In this document: positions 35,863 through 43,566 of the stretch, one piece after another | Layout: each line of letters begins with the position of its first letter | How positions within the stretch are numbered: position 1 is the stretch's first letter | Source: an uncultured Acidobacteriota bacterium | GTDB lineage: Bacteria > Acidobacteriota > Terriglobia > Bryobacterales > Bryobacteraceae | Assembly (NCBI GenBank): GCA_902826685.1 | Contig: CADEFT010000030.1 | Coordinates: 37,544-101,543 of the forward strand | DNA length: 64,000 bases | Direction: 5' to 3' | Program-made: the position numbers and the translations under genes | The notes under the pieces: model-generated | Seen by the model: the letters and a program-made list of their open reading frames with translations, nothing else | Databases searched by the model: none | Told to the model about the DNA's origin: nothing

Positions 35863-36203
35863 TCCGCCTTCACAGCCTCTTCGCGGCCGGCGAGCTCCAG
35901 CATCGTCGCGGCCTCGGATAGATGGGTAAAGAAATACCGTCGCAGAATGCGGAGGACATCCACCAAAACGGGATCGCGCAGGGAGTAGTAGACCTGATTC
36001 CCCACCTTTCGGATCGCGACCAGTTGCTTCGAACGAAGCACCGCAAAATGCTGCGAAGCGTTGGCCTGCTCAATGCCCAACTGAGCGATAAGCTGCCCGG
36101 CCGTTCTTTCGCCCTCACAAAGAGCTTCGACGATCGCTATCCGGGTCGGATGCGCCAGACCTTGGAAGATCTGGGCCTTAAACTCGCGAAGCTGGCGATC
36201 CAC
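35859..36203 (-). CDS. ArsR-family transcriptional regulator
   Basis: A 114-residue winged-helix repressor. The recognition region is GQLIAQLGIEQANASQHFAVLRSKQLV (about residues 38-65), with a beta wing through VAIRKVGNQVYYSL. Only one Cys (near residue 30) is present, so the typical ELCVCDL metal site is absent and the signal is not obviously arsenic or another thiophilic metal. The GTG start at 36203 lies where transcription should begin, giving a leaderless mRNA. It heads an operon with sulP and carbonic anhydrase, each overlapping or abutting the next, and very likely represses all three through the dyad described at 36214-36231. Confidence 0.88.
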   Translation of the reverse strand: MDRQLREFKAQIFQGLAHPTRIAIVEALCEGERTAGQLIAQLGIEQANASQHFAVLRSKQLVAIRKVGNQVYYSLRDPVLVDVLRILRRYFFTHLSEAATMLELAGREEAVKAE

Positions 36204-36237
36204 AACCCAATTATATTCGAAAATTCGAATACAGCAA
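36203..36237 (-). promoter_or_regulatory. arsR-sulP-CA promoter with operator in the spacer
   Basis: On the minus strand TTGCTG (36237-36232), a 16-base spacer and TATAAT (36215-36210) end seven bases before the GTG start. A perfect inverted repeat, TATTCGA and TCGAATA around four bases (36214-36231), fills the spacer. A bound ArsR dimer would block RNA polymerase. Confidence 0.75.
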
Positions 36238-36242
36238 GGACC

Positions 36243-37100
36243 TCAGTCGAGCACCCGGTACGGACCCACCTGCCGCTGATGGAAACTGAACCCCCGGACA
36301 TACGCGTCATACTGCGGCGGCCGGTAGTGCCGCTCCGCCGTAAAGGGCCCGGCGAAATGATCGCCCAGCAGATCCTTCCGCACGAAAAACGCGTCGATCC
36401 CGGTGTAGTTGCAACCCACCAGGGCGTAGCCTTTGCGATCGGCCAACTCCGTCAGCGCCGCCAGACTCGTTCCAAAGTAATTGGTCGAGTCCCACACGTG
36501 ATCGGCCTTGTAAACCTGCACGACCTTGGCCGGAGGGCGGAACGTGGCGTTATACTCCACCACCACCACGCGAGGATTGACCACGTTGATGGTTTCCCAG
36601 ATGTAGTAATCGTTTCCGTCGAGATCGATCACCAGCAGGTCGATCTCCGGCCCCAGGCCCGAGGATTTCAGCAGGTCGTTGATGTTCTCGCGCGTAATGA
36701 AAGTCTGCTTCACCTGAAGCTGTCCGCTGGCGATCTTGTCGGCGTGCCGGGAGCGGGCGCTGGCGGTCTGCGCATCGCCGCCATCCATCCAGAACGCCTT
36801 CCAACCCGTCATCACCAGGTAGACCGTATTATTCTCCAGCCCATCGCCGCAGCCGAACTCGATAATCTGCCGGTTCGTGGTCCCTATTCTTTTGAAAATC
36901 TCCTGTAAAATCCCATCCTGATCCGCCATGGAATAGGCCGTAAAACCGTACGGCGCGAGCACGCGCTTATCCTGCGCCAGCTCCTTCTCAAACGTCTGCT
37001 CTCTCTGCATCCGGGCCAATTGCGCGTAAATGGCCTCGGCGCGCCGGGCGGTGGTCCAGAAAAAGCGGATTTTATCCTTCAGCCAATCGATGCGAGACAT
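36243..37100 (-). CDS. FkbM-like SAM-dependent methyltransferase
   Basis: A 285-residue protein. Residues ~75-90 read IIEFGCGDGLENNTVYL, the SAM-binding loop, and ~165-175 LLVIDLDGNDYY, the acidic strand end; the order and spacing resemble FkbM-type O-methyltransferases, which often methylate sugars. A coiled N-terminal stretch (residues 10-45) precedes the domain. It stands alone on the minus strand, divergent from the flippase gene, with 12 bp to the arsR promoter. Given the neighbours, methylation of a surface glycan is the likeliest role, but no substrate evidence is present. Confidence 0.65.
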   Translation of the reverse strand: MSRIDWLKDKIRFFWTTARRAEAIYAQLARMQREQTFEKELAQDKRVLAPYGFTAYSMADQDGILQEIFKRIGTTNRQIIEFGCGDGLENNTVYLVMTGWKAFWMDGGDAQTASARSRHADKIASGQLQVKQTFITRENINDLLKSSGLGPEIDLLVIDLDGNDYYIWETINVVNPRVVVVEYNATFRPPAKVVQVYKADHVWDSTNYFGTSLAALTELADRKGYALVGCNYTGIDAFFVRKDLLGDHFAGPFTAERHYRPPQYDAYVRGFSFHQRQVGPYRVLD

Positions 37101-37184
37101 GCTAACGCCTTTCAGATTAACATCTTCGCCTATACCCCAGGAGAGGGTATAGCGCTCGTAGTACGGTTGTCTGACTGAAGTGCG

Positions 37185-38513
37185 GTGCCGTTCCTGGCGA
37201 TTGCTCCCCTAGTGGCGGCAGCATCTTCAGCCCGGCAGGCGTGGTTCCTTCTCTCCTCCCGCGCAACCCGTTCTCCAGTACGGCGGAATTTCTTATGGAC
37301 TCTTTCCGGCAATGTAACGGCCGCCGCCGCCCAATGGATGCTGATTGTATTGCTGGCCAGGCTCGGTAATCCGGCCATGGTCGGACAATACACGCTGGGG
37401 CTCGCCATCACATCGCCGCTGTTCATCGTCGCCGGCTTGAATCTGCGCATGGTCCAGGCCACCGATACTACGGCGCAATTCCGTTACTCGGAATATCTGG
37501 GGATCCGTCTGGCCGCCATGGCGCTGGCGCTGGCGGCCGTATTGCTCATCCTGCTTGCCGGCTCGCAGTCGTTTGAAACGTCGCTGGTCATTGCGCTGCT
37601 CGCGATTCAGAAGACCGTCGACGGCATCAGCGAAACGGCCTACGGGCGCTGGCATCAGCGCGAGCAGATGGACCGCATCGCGCAATCGATGATCCTGCGC
37701 GGCATGGCGTCGCTGCTGCTATTGAGCGCAGCGATGTGGTGGATGCGCAGCGCCGTCTGGGGCGTGGCCGCGCTGGTGGCGGCATCGATTGCCGTGCTGG
37801 CCGGCTACGACCTTCCGAGGCTCGAGGTAAGCCGGAGGCTGCATCTGCCAGCCCTCGGCGCGGTGTGCCGCAACGTCTGGGAACTGGCGCGGGTGGCGGG
37901 CCCGCTCGGCATCGCGCCCATGCTGGTGACGCTCAACACCTACCAGTCGCGCTATTGGCTGGCTCATACGTTATCCGAAGCCGAAGTCGGCGTCTATTCC
38001 GCGCTGGCCTATGCGACGGTGGCGGCCAATCTCGTCGTGGTGGCGCTGGCCCAGGCCGCCGGACCCGCCATGACGCGCGCTCTCGATACGGGCAACCGCC
38101 AGGAGTTTCTCGCGGGCGCCCTACGCCTGGCTGCCGTGGGAGGCGCGCTCGGATTAGCCGGTCTCGCCGTGGCCTGGCTCTGGGGCGCTCCGCTGATGGA
38201 ACTCTGTTACGGACCCGCTTATGCGTCTTACTCGAGCACGCTGCTATGGCTGATGCTCGCCGGCGCGTTTAGTTACCTGGCCAGTTGCACCGGTTACACA
38301 CTCAGCGCCGCACGGCGTTTTCTGGTGCAGGTGCCGATTCTATGCACGGTGGCGGTGGTGATTGGCGTGTCCTCGTGGCTGCTGGTGCCGGCCTATGGCC
38401 TGCGCGGAGCGGCGATGGCGCAGGCCATCGGCTCCGGCGTGCAAATGCTCTGGAACGTCGCGGCGGTGGCCGCTGTGGTGCGGCGCTTAGCCGCGAAAAA
38501 GGCGCGCGATTGA
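37185..38513 (+). CDS. Polysaccharide flippase (Wzx/MOP superfamily), copy 1
   Basis: A 442-residue protein with about 12 membrane spans of the MOP flippase type; the first span is FLWTLSGNVTAAAAQWMLI. It would move lipid-linked oligosaccharides across the inner membrane. The GTG start at 37185 adds a poorly hydrophobic ~35-residue leader; no better start with a ribosome site is visible, so the N-terminus is uncertain. It stops 5 bp before the convergent beta-propeller gene. Confidence 0.82.
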   Translation: MPFLAIAPLVAAASSARQAWFLLSSRATRSPVRRNFLWTLSGNVTAAAAQWMLIVLLARLGNPAMVGQYTLGLAITSPLFIVAGLNLRMVQATDTTAQFRYSEYLGIRLAAMALALAAVLLILLAGSQSFETSLVIALLAIQKTVDGISETAYGRWHQREQMDRIAQSMILRGMASLLLLSAAMWWMRSAVWGVAALVAASIAVLAGYDLPRLEVSRRLHLPALGAVCRNVWELARVAGPLGIAPMLVTLNTYQSRYWLAHTLSEAEVGVYSALAYATVAANLVVVALAQAAGPAMTRALDTGNRQEFLAGALRLAAVGGALGLAGLAVAWLWGAPLMELCYGPAYASYSSTLLWLMLAGAFSYLASCTGYTLSAARRFLVQVPILCTVAVVIGVSSWLLVPAYGLRGAAMAQAIGSGVQMLWNVAAVAAVVRRLAAKKARD

Positions 38514-38518
38514 TAAAC

Positions 38519-40621
38519 TCAGAATCTGACCCAGATGCGTCCGCCGCTCTGCCAACTGAGATCTTGGCCTGTAAGGATTAGGATGTTGATAGCTGTGACC
38601 GATGGAACAGTCGCCACAATGCGGACCATGCCTGCGACCTGTCCCGGGGCAGCGGTCGCTATGAGTGGAATATTTCCCGCAGATTGCACGCTGACCACCG
38701 GGAGCATTGTTCGCGGCGTGTCATCGTGAACAATGGAGCCATCCTCTGGGCGCGGGTTAAGAAGTCCAAATCCGGAACCGAACAAAGTGATACTTGACCC
38801 GGCAACGGCCGGATTAGCCTCCGAATGAATCGTGCCATCCTCGTTGAGGGCAAAAACCGTACCGTCTTCCCGACGGAAGAGGAAAGGCTGGACCGGAACA
38901 ACCCTGGTCCGAAGAACGGCCTCGCCACCAGGCGTGCGTAGGGTAATCTGGACATCCTGGCGGCCGGACAGGGTGAATGGAGCAACGGTGCGCAAGGTAT
39001 GACGGTCGAGATAAAGAATCGGTCCGGGAATGCCATCAAAGAGAACCTGATATCCATTCCATTCCATGGGATAACGATCTTCAGGTTCGGGCGCGAATGC
39101 GGTACCCGGACCAAGGTTGGCGCCCGTCAGTTGAAGCATTTCGCCCGGAGCAACGCGGGGAAGAGGAAGCAACTGGAGATCGGCGGGATCCTGGATGGTA
39201 AACAACGAGGCGGAAGGCAAATCGTCGAGCGAGGCCCAAATCAGCGTACCCCGGCTGCCAAGAAGGACCAGGCGTCCATCGGGTGCCCATCGAATCTGAC
39301 GATCGCCGATGCCGGCGGGCAGTCTGTGTTGAGCGAGTAGTTTGCGTGCATCGGGAGAGATACTGCCTACAAGGCTGCTTCCCAACGTGAGACTGTTGTC
39401 GAGTGACGGAAGATCATCTGATCTGGAAATCCCGCTGAAAACAGGGGATTCCTCTTCGGTGAGAACGAAGCTCGCTATGGAATCGTCGTTGCCGCCGCCG
39501 AAGATTGTAGAGTAGACGAGTCCGGAGCCATCCGGGGAAAGCTTGCTGATGAAGCCGTCATAAGACCGAGACGAGGCTGTAAGATCAAAAATCTCCTTGG
39601 GACCGTGATAAGTCTCTTGCAACGCTCCGGGTGTAGTTGGGAATGGAACCGATCCCACCCTGCCGGCGATGACAATGCCGCCATCGCGGCTCACCTGGAA
39701 ATCGGAGATCGCTGTTCCAGAGCTCGTGAAGCGATCAAATCCAAATGTTGGGCTTCCGAAATAAGTGGACCAGAGGAGAGCGGTGCCAGTAGAGTTGAAT
39801 TTCGTCAGAAACCCCGCGGTGGACCAGTTGCGACAGGAACAGGTCTTCATGAAAGCGTTTGGCGTGGTTGGAAACAGCGGCGACGATGTAGCTCCGACGA
39901 CCAATACTTGCTCGTGGTCGTCAACGTGCAAGCCGAGCACGCCGGAGTAGCCGAGACCGGTAATACCGATGCAACCGCTGGGACTTCCGCTACAGGTGTT
40001 TCCATCGGAACCGAGAAAAGTAGAGAACAGAATGTTGTTGGCATCAGGCGTGAGCTTCATCAGGAATGCATAAGTGATGGCGCCGATTGACACCTGCCTT
40101 GGCCCAGTCGTTTGAAACGCACCTTTAGTCGTAGGGAATTCCGGAGAACGAGTACTTCCACCAAGATAAATCCGTCCCCTCCGATCGGTTGTCACGGCAG
40201 AGGGGGGAGACCAGAGATAGGTAGACTGCAAGATCTCTCCTGTACTGGAGTCAATCTTCAGCAGGAACCCTGCGTTCTGTGGCGGTTCGCGGAGTAGAGG
40301 ATTCACCAAAGGAAAGTCTGCGGAATTCGTACGGCCCACGACGAGAACACTGCCGTCATGCTGCAGCACGACGTCCAGAGGTTCCTGATCTTGCGAGCCG
40401 CCAAGGTCCTTGCGCCAGATGAGCTCTCCGTCTGGCCTAATTTTAGCGAGAGCCACTTTGCGGCCTTGGATTCCGCATATGTTGGTGTAAGCAACAACGA
40501 AGACGACGCCGTCTGAGGCAACTACCATTTTTCGAGCTTCAGAGCAGCGGCCGAAATCGAGCGTAGCCAAAGAGACAGCGGCGTGGGAGGGCAGCGCGAA
40601 CAAGATCAGGACGAACAGCAT
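38519..40621 (-). CDS. Secreted beta-propeller protein with Solibacter-type C-terminal domain
   Basis: A 700-residue protein with a short signal peptide (MLFVLILFALPSHAA). Residues ~20-470 contain SBBP-type beta-propeller blades, each with a WSTYFG/STFLG-like strand and a VVGRTNSADFP-like strand. The final ~200 residues match the TIGR03437 (Solibacter C-terminal) pattern: LTGANLGPG, then GSSITLFGSGFGLL and VVSVQSAGNIPL. This is the clearest lineage clue in the window. Function is unknown; such proteins are extracellular and abundant in Solibacter-type genomes. One counted 60-base line (39481-39540) is 58% GC, below neighbouring glycan genes. Confidence 0.8.
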   Translation of the reverse strand: MLFVLILFALPSHAAVSLATLDFGRCSEARKMVVASDGVVFVVAYTNICGIQGRKVALAKIRPDGELIWRKDLGGSQDQEPLDVVLQHDGSVLVVGRTNSADFPLVNPLLREPPQNAGFLLKIDSSTGEILQSTYLWSPPSAVTTDRRGRIYLGGSTRSPEFPTTKGAFQTTGPRQVSIGAITYAFLMKLTPDANNILFSTFLGSDGNTCSGSPSGCIGITGLGYSGVLGLHVDDHEQVLVVGATSSPLFPTTPNAFMKTCSCRNWSTAGFLTKFNSTGTALLWSTYFGSPTFGFDRFTSSGTAISDFQVSRDGGIVIAGRVGSVPFPTTPGALQETYHGPKEIFDLTASSRSYDGFISKLSPDGSGLVYSTIFGGGNDDSIASFVLTEEESPVFSGISRSDDLPSLDNSLTLGSSLVGSISPDARKLLAQHRLPAGIGDRQIRWAPDGRLVLLGSRGTLIWASLDDLPSASLFTIQDPADLQLLPLPRVAPGEMLQLTGANLGPGTAFAPEPEDRYPMEWNGYQVLFDGIPGPILYLDRHTLRTVAPFTLSGRQDVQITLRTPGGEAVLRTRVVPVQPFLFRREDGTVFALNEDGTIHSEANPAVAGSSITLFGSGFGLLNPRPEDGSIVHDDTPRTMLPVVSVQSAGNIPLIATAAPGQVAGMVRIVATVPSVTAINILILTGQDLSWQSGGRIWVRF

Positions 40622-40705
40622 GGGTTACACCTCAAGAGGCGACGCGGGCGGTTCGCTCTTAGTGTAGCTCGGATCTCGCGCCGGTCACGCCGCACTGAGC
40701 CGGTT

Positions 40706-41974
40706 CTATGGACTCTCCGCCAGCGCCTTGGCCAACTGGCTGGCGCGCTCGGTCCAACTCTCCTGTTCCGCCACGTGGCGCCGCGCGACACTCAATTCGT
40801 CATCCGATTCGGCGATCGCTTTCTCCACCTGTGCCGCAAACTCATCCGGCGTGCCGGCGATGTAAACCAGGTCCTGATAAAGCTCCACTTCGGGCAGCCG
40901 CGAGGTCACCACCGGCAGGCCGCAACTGAAATACTCATAGAGCTTGATGGGATTGGTGGCGAGCGTCAGCGGATTGATCAGAAACGGAATCAGCCCGGCA
41001 TCGAACTCGGCCATATGGGCGGGCAGGCGGTCGTAGGGAACTTCGCCATGAAACCGCACGTTCGGATATCGTTCCAGGCGCAGCACCCGGCGGTCTTCCA
41101 CGCGGCCCAGGAACACGAAATCGCAGCCCGGCAGTCTTTCCGCCGCCGCCGCCACGGCATCCACGTCGAACCACTCATCGAGCGATCCGGCGTAACCCGC
41201 CACTTTTCTCTTGCTTCGCGGGCTCATTCGGAAGTGGGTCACATCCACTCCGTTCCGAATCAGCCGTGCCTTCGACTCAAGCGACGGGACGCGGCCGAGC
41301 ACCTTTTCGAGAAGCGGTTTCGCAGAGAACACCACAACGTCCGCCTGTACATAAAGTTGTTTTTCGGCGGAAATAATCTCAGGCGCAATTCGAGAAAATC
41401 CCTCCAGCAGATCATGGCAGTCGTAAATCATTGGACCGCCATAAGTTAACCCCATCTCCACACCAACCTCGGTCCACAGCGGAAACTGGCAGACCGTGGC
41501 CATCCGCCGCACGCCGAACGCCCGGGCCACCTGATTCAAGCCCTCCACCACCTTCCCGGTCTCACCGCCGGTGAGTAACCGGTGATGGTAAACGGGCTCG
41601 CGGGGAAGTCCGATGTGGATCTCCCAGACGCGTTCCGCCAACCGGCACACCCGCGGCCCGCCGTCGAGCACCGCCGGCTGGGGAAACTCCCGGCCCAGGT
41701 GCATGTTGAGGTAGAACACGCGGTAGCCCTTGGCGGCCAGTTCGCGCGCCAGGTGATGCGGCCGCTGGATGCGCGCATGCCAATCGGTCATGGGCAGAAA
41801 CAGCACGTCCGGCAGGCCGTCCCTGGCACCGGGGATCTCCGGGGCGCCCAGGGGCACCCGCGGGTAGCGCCAGCAATCGCTCCAGGCCTGCGGACGCGCC
41901 GCCGGATGGAGCGGCAGATAAAACCACTTCAAATAAAAAGGACGGAGGTATTCTTTCAGGCGCGGCTCGGCCAC
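40706..41974 (-). CDS. GT-B glycosyltransferase (GT4-like)
   Basis: About 422 residues. The N-terminal half reads DVLFLPMTDWHARIQRPHHLARELAAKG, typical of family 4 enzymes acting on polysaccharides, and the C-terminal half has GYAGSLDEWFD, FHGEVPYDRLP and KLYEYFSCGLPVV. The open frame continues far upstream antisense to the ABC gene, where it has no family similarity. A GTG at 41974 (VAEPRLKEYLRPFY) is the best start, leaving 36 bp to the divergent ABC gene. That is tight for two promoters. Confidence 0.82.
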   Translation of the reverse strand: MAEPRLKEYLRPFYLKWFYLPLHPAARPQAWSDCWRYPRVPLGAPEIPGARDGLPDVLFLPMTDWHARIQRPHHLARELAAKGYRVFYLNMHLGREFPQPAVLDGGPRVCRLAERVWEIHIGLPREPVYHHRLLTGGETGKVVEGLNQVARAFGVRRMATVCQFPLWTEVGVEMGLTYGGPMIYDCHDLLEGFSRIAPEIISAEKQLYVQADVVVFSAKPLLEKVLGRVPSLESKARLIRNGVDVTHFRMSPRSKRKVAGYAGSLDEWFDVDAVAAAAERLPGCDFVFLGRVEDRRVLRLERYPNVRFHGEVPYDRLPAHMAEFDAGLIPFLINPLTLATNPIKLYEYFSCGLPVVTSRLPEVELYQDLVYIAGTPDEFAAQVEKAIAESDDELSVARRHVAEQESWTERASQLAKALAESP

Positions 41975-42010
41975 AAAGCGCCTATGATACCTTGGGAAGT
42001 TCGTTCCCGC

Positions 42011-42739
42011 ATGTCGTTCATCCGCTTCGACCGTGTTTCGAAAACCTTCCTGCGAAGCGGCTCCCGCATGCTCCTCAGCACTTTGTTGCGCTCCGGATTC
42101 CGCGGCCGCGACCGCTTTTACGCTCTTTCCGGCGTATCGTTTGAAATCGGGCGCGGCGAAACCGTCGGCCTGATCGGCAGCAACGGCGCCGGCAAAAGCA
42201 CGCTGCTCAGCCTGGTGGCCGGCATCTCTTACCCCGATGAAGGCACGGTGTCGGTCGGCGGGCGCATCGCCGCGCTGCTCGAACTCGGCTCGGGTTTTCA
42301 TGGCGAACTGAGTGGCGTCGAGAATATCTTTCTCAACGCCGCGCTGCTTGGGCTTTCGCGCCGCAAGACCGAAGAGCAGCTCGATGCGATCGTCGACTTT
42401 TCCGGTATCGGCGAATTTATCGGAGAACCGCTGCGTACGTATTCCTCCGGCATGATGATGCGGCTGGCCTTCGCCGTCGCCGTGCACATCGACCCGGCGT
42501 TTCTCATCATCGACGAAGTGCTGGCCGTCGGCGACGCCGCCTTTCAGGAGAAATGCCGCCGCCGCATTCAGGACCTCAAAGCTTCCGGCAAAGGCTTACT
42601 GTGCGTCTCGCACGCCACCTCCACGCTGCGCGAGTTATGCGACCGCGGTTTGTGGCTCGATCACGGCAAACTCATGATGGACGGACCGGTGGAGGAAGTT
42701 ATTGCCGCTTATGAAAGACGAACCGCCGCGGGGGCTTGA
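42011..42739 (+). CDS. Polysaccharide ABC exporter ATPase (Wzt/KpsT-like)
   Basis: A 242-residue ABC ATPase. Walker A is GSNGAGKST, the signature segment is TYSSGMMMRLAFA, and Walker B ends in LIIDEVLAVGD; the YSSGM form is diagnostic of O-antigen, capsule and teichoic acid exporters. It lacks the C-terminal carbohydrate-binding domain of Wzt proteins that read a chain terminus. The partner permease (Wzm/KpsM) is not found in this window. A strong terminator follows at 42796-42834. An ATG nine codons upstream (41984) is in frame but lies at the other gene's start region. Confidence 0.9.
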   Translation: MSFIRFDRVSKTFLRSGSRMLLSTLLRSGFRGRDRFYALSGVSFEIGRGETVGLIGSNGAGKSTLLSLVAGISYPDEGTVSVGGRIAALLELGSGFHGELSGVENIFLNAALLGLSRRKTEEQLDAIVDFSGIGEFIGEPLRTYSSGMMMRLAFAVAVHIDPAFLIIDEVLAVGDAAFQEKCRRRIQDLKASGKGLLCVSHATSTLRELCDRGLWLDHGKLMMDGPVEEVIAAYERRTAAGA

Positions 42740-42795
42740 CACATGACCCGGTCTGACGCATCATGGACCTACATTTCTCGACCATCTGAGAATTC

Positions 42796-42834
42796 CGGCC
42801 TGTCGCGGGCAATCCGCACAGGCCGCTTTTCTTT
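42796..42834 (+). terminator. Intrinsic terminator after the ABC ATPase gene
   Basis: CGGCCTGT (42796-42803) pairs with ACAGGCCG (42818-42825), with an inner GCGG/CCGC stem and loop GCAAT, followed by CTTTTCTTT. It separates the ATPase gene from the nucleotidyltransferase gene 22 bp downstream. Confidence 0.8.
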
Positions 42835-42855
42835 CCGCCATAACAGGACAGGTAA

Positions 42856-43566
42856 ATGACCGGCTTACTGCTGGCCGGAGGTTTCGGAACGCGCATCCGC
42901 GATCTTCACCCTGGCGTCCCCAAACCTATGATTCCCATCGAGGGAAAACCGTTTCTCGATTGGGCCATGGCTTACTGGCGGCGCCAGGGAATTACGCGGT
43001 TCGTGCTTTCGCTCGGCCATCTGGCCGATGTGGCCGAACGATACTACCGCGGCCATCCCGATGTTTTCACCCTGGTGGAGCCGCGTCCGCTCGGCACCGG
43101 CGGCGCGATTCGCCATGCCCTCTCAAGCGGCCAATTGAGCGATCCCTTTCTCGCCGCCAACGGAGATTCGCTGGTGGCCGCCGATTGCCGTCCGGCCTTT
43201 GAGTTGATGGCCTCAGCGCCGGCCGCCGACGGCGTGCTGCTCGGAGTCGCCGTGCCCGATGCTTCCCGTTACGGATCGCTTGACTTCGATCCCGGTACCG
43301 GCCGCCTGCGCGGCTTTCGCGAGAAACAGCCCGGCGCGGGCGTCATCAACGGCGGCGTCTACCTTCTCCGGCCCCGCCTGGTGGCCCGCTTTCCCGCCGC
43401 CGATCCGCTGAGTCTGGAGCGGGAGGCGTTTCCCCGCCTGCTCGCCGAAAACGTTGATTTGCGAGTGGTTCCGGTTACCGCGCCGTTCCTCGATATCGGC
43501 ACGCCGGAGAGCCTCGGCGAGGCGTCCGCCTTTGTGCGCCGCGTGTTATGCTCTGATGAGTCATGA
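42856..43566 (+). CDS. Sugar-1-phosphate nucleotidyltransferase (HddC/RmlA-like)
   Basis: A 236-residue nucleotidyltransferase. The signature GLLLAGGFGTRIRDL...VPKPMIPI occupies residues 3-30, and GTGGAI with an ANGDS metal/substrate motif follows at about 80-100. The small size and motif set resemble HddC (heptose-1-phosphate guanylyltransferase) and related enzymes more than RmlA. It would make an NDP-sugar for the glycan genes nearby. ATG 42856 has AGGACAGG upstream. Its stop overlaps the start of the next gene by four bases (ATGA). Confidence 0.85.
   Translation: MTGLLLAGGFGTRIRDLHPGVPKPMIPIEGKPFLDWAMAYWRRQGITRFVLSLGHLADVAERYYRGHPDVFTLVEPRPLGTGGAIRHALSSGQLSDPFLAANGDSLVAADCRPAFELMASAPAADGVLLGVAVPDASRYGSLDFDPGTGRLRGFREKQPGAGVINGGVYLLRPRLVARFPAADPLSLEREAFPRLLAENVDLRVVPVTAPFLDIGTPESLGEASAFVRRVLCSDES

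Noticed and set aside
41975..42487. N-terminal extension of the 40706-41974 glycosyltransferase
   Set aside because: These codons are antisense to the Wzt-like ATPase and do not resemble glycosyltransferase sequence.
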